Assembly (NCBI GenBank): GCA_964007475.1 | Contig: CAXFZM010000070.1 | Location: forward strand, 124,001 to 188,000 | Reading direction: 5' to 3' | Origin: Hybos culiciformis | Taxonomy: Eukaryota; Arthropoda; Insecta; Diptera; Hybotidae | Length of the DNA stretch: 64,000 nucleotides | Shown here: in pieces, positions 63,441 through 64,000 of the stretch | Position numbering within the stretch: the stretch's first letter is position 1 | How the letters are laid out: every line of letters starts with the position of its first letter | Notes under the pieces: model-generated | Seen by the model: the letters and a program-made list of their open reading frames with translations, nothing else | Told to the model about the DNA's origin: nothing | Databases searched by the model: none | Made by a program: the position numbers and the translations under genes

Positions 63441-64000
63441 ACGCTGCGCCGCGTCGCGCCGTTCACGATTTTCAGTTTTGTGCATTTTCTCGCATTATTA
63501 ATTTGTTTTTAATTAATTTTTGAAAAACGAGTTTTTTGTATTTATTTTGAAATTTAAAAAAAATAAAGTGGTATTCAGCACAATTTTAAATAATTTATGA
63601 AATTGTCTATTATCAAATGAGTCGTTGTTTTGTTTCTATATTTTTTATTCAAAGAACATAAATGCATGTTAATATTCAGTCTCATAAATCATAAATTTAA
63701 CTAAATATCACTTGTTTAGGTTTATAGTAAAAATTCTGATTAGCTTTACATTTTTATTATTATTAGGTAATTTTAATTTTGTCAATTAAATAATTTAGGA
63801 AATTTTAAATGTATCAAATTACTTTTAAATAAAATTATTTTTTATTTTAAGTTATGTGAAGTAAGCAAATTTATAATATAAAAAGGGTAATTAAAATCAA
63901 TAAAAAGTCAGTTCTTGTGAAACACTCGAGCCTTTTATTTAATCCGATTAAACATAGTGGTGACCCCTCATTTGAATTGGTTTTTGCCCAATTTAAACGA
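63441..64000 (+). mobile_element. Possible LTR retrotransposon 5' end (runs off window)
   Basis: The end of the window has CGAGCCTTTTATTTAATCCG and ATTAAACA, then TAGTGGTGACCCC. A TGGTGACCCC stretch just after an LTR end is common in arthropod Gypsy/BEL-type elements. A GC-rich patch (63444-63461) similar to that at 39104-39122 lies upstream. No coding part is in the window, so the call rests on this junction only. Confidence 0.35.

Overview
The window is about 75-80% A+T and holds no recognisable single-copy host gene. It reads as repeat-dense nuclear DNA of an arthropod, most likely an insect. The evidence is Jockey- and LOA-type LINEs, many hAT and mariner elements, GT-AG introns inside transposase genes, and an animal-type Maverick/Polinton (adintovirus-like) provirus.

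Layout. 1-1330 is a LINE reverse-transcriptase fragment on the minus strand. 1370-8510 holds foldback/hairpin elements, a LINE RNase H fragment and a deleted hAT element with an exact 8-bp target duplication. 8757-9712 is a hAT copy filled with a GCGGACAAATG palindromic satellite; a degenerate 5S rRNA pseudogene follows it. 10500-14999 has tandem repeats, a mariner pseudogene and hAT/TIR miniature elements. 15122-18488 is a hAT element of the same family as 8757-9712, carrying a nested LOA-like LINE. 20900-25481 has two Jockey-like LINE fragments, one carrying a 580-bp hAT miniature element. 26709-31230 is a decayed multi-exon hAT transposase gene with a second hAT element in its large third intron. 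31500-38000 has further TIR elements, two tRNA-like sequences and a second copy of the satellite. 39400-43095 is a multi-exon transposase-like gene (CMC/EnSpm-like), broken in at least two places. 43772-44870 is a long palindrome.

The centrepiece is 45240-62644: a 17.4-kb Maverick/Polinton-type provirus with AG...CT termini and a perfect 6-bp target duplication (TGCTTT). It encodes a double-jelly-roll major capsid protein, a penton-like protein, a small basic protein, a collagen/coiled-coil fibre-like protein, a broken DDE integrase with chromodomain, a DUF8207-like protein, an FtsK/HerA (A32-like) packaging ATPase, a PLA2-domain minor capsid protein, an adenain-like cysteine protease and two small proteins. 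The structure is abnormal. About 6.6 kb of the right end, carrying six of these genes, is present again in inverted orientation at the left end. There it replaces the normal left end and all but roughly the last 95 codons of the protein-primed family-B DNA polymerase. The target duplication flanks the whole palindromic structure, so the simplest reading is one integration of an already rearranged genome with symmetrical ends; later rearrangement is not excluded.

Together the genes make a virion module (capsid, penton, minor capsid/PLA2, protease, ATPase) and an integration module. Replication (polB) and integration (premature stop plus frameshift) are both disabled in this copy, while the capsid genes and the whole right-arm set remain open. 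A canonical A AAA AAC slippery heptamer, in the correct phase at the end of the PLA2 gene, suggests that the protease is made as a -1 frameshift fusion. The window ends in what looks like the 5' part of an LTR retrotransposon.
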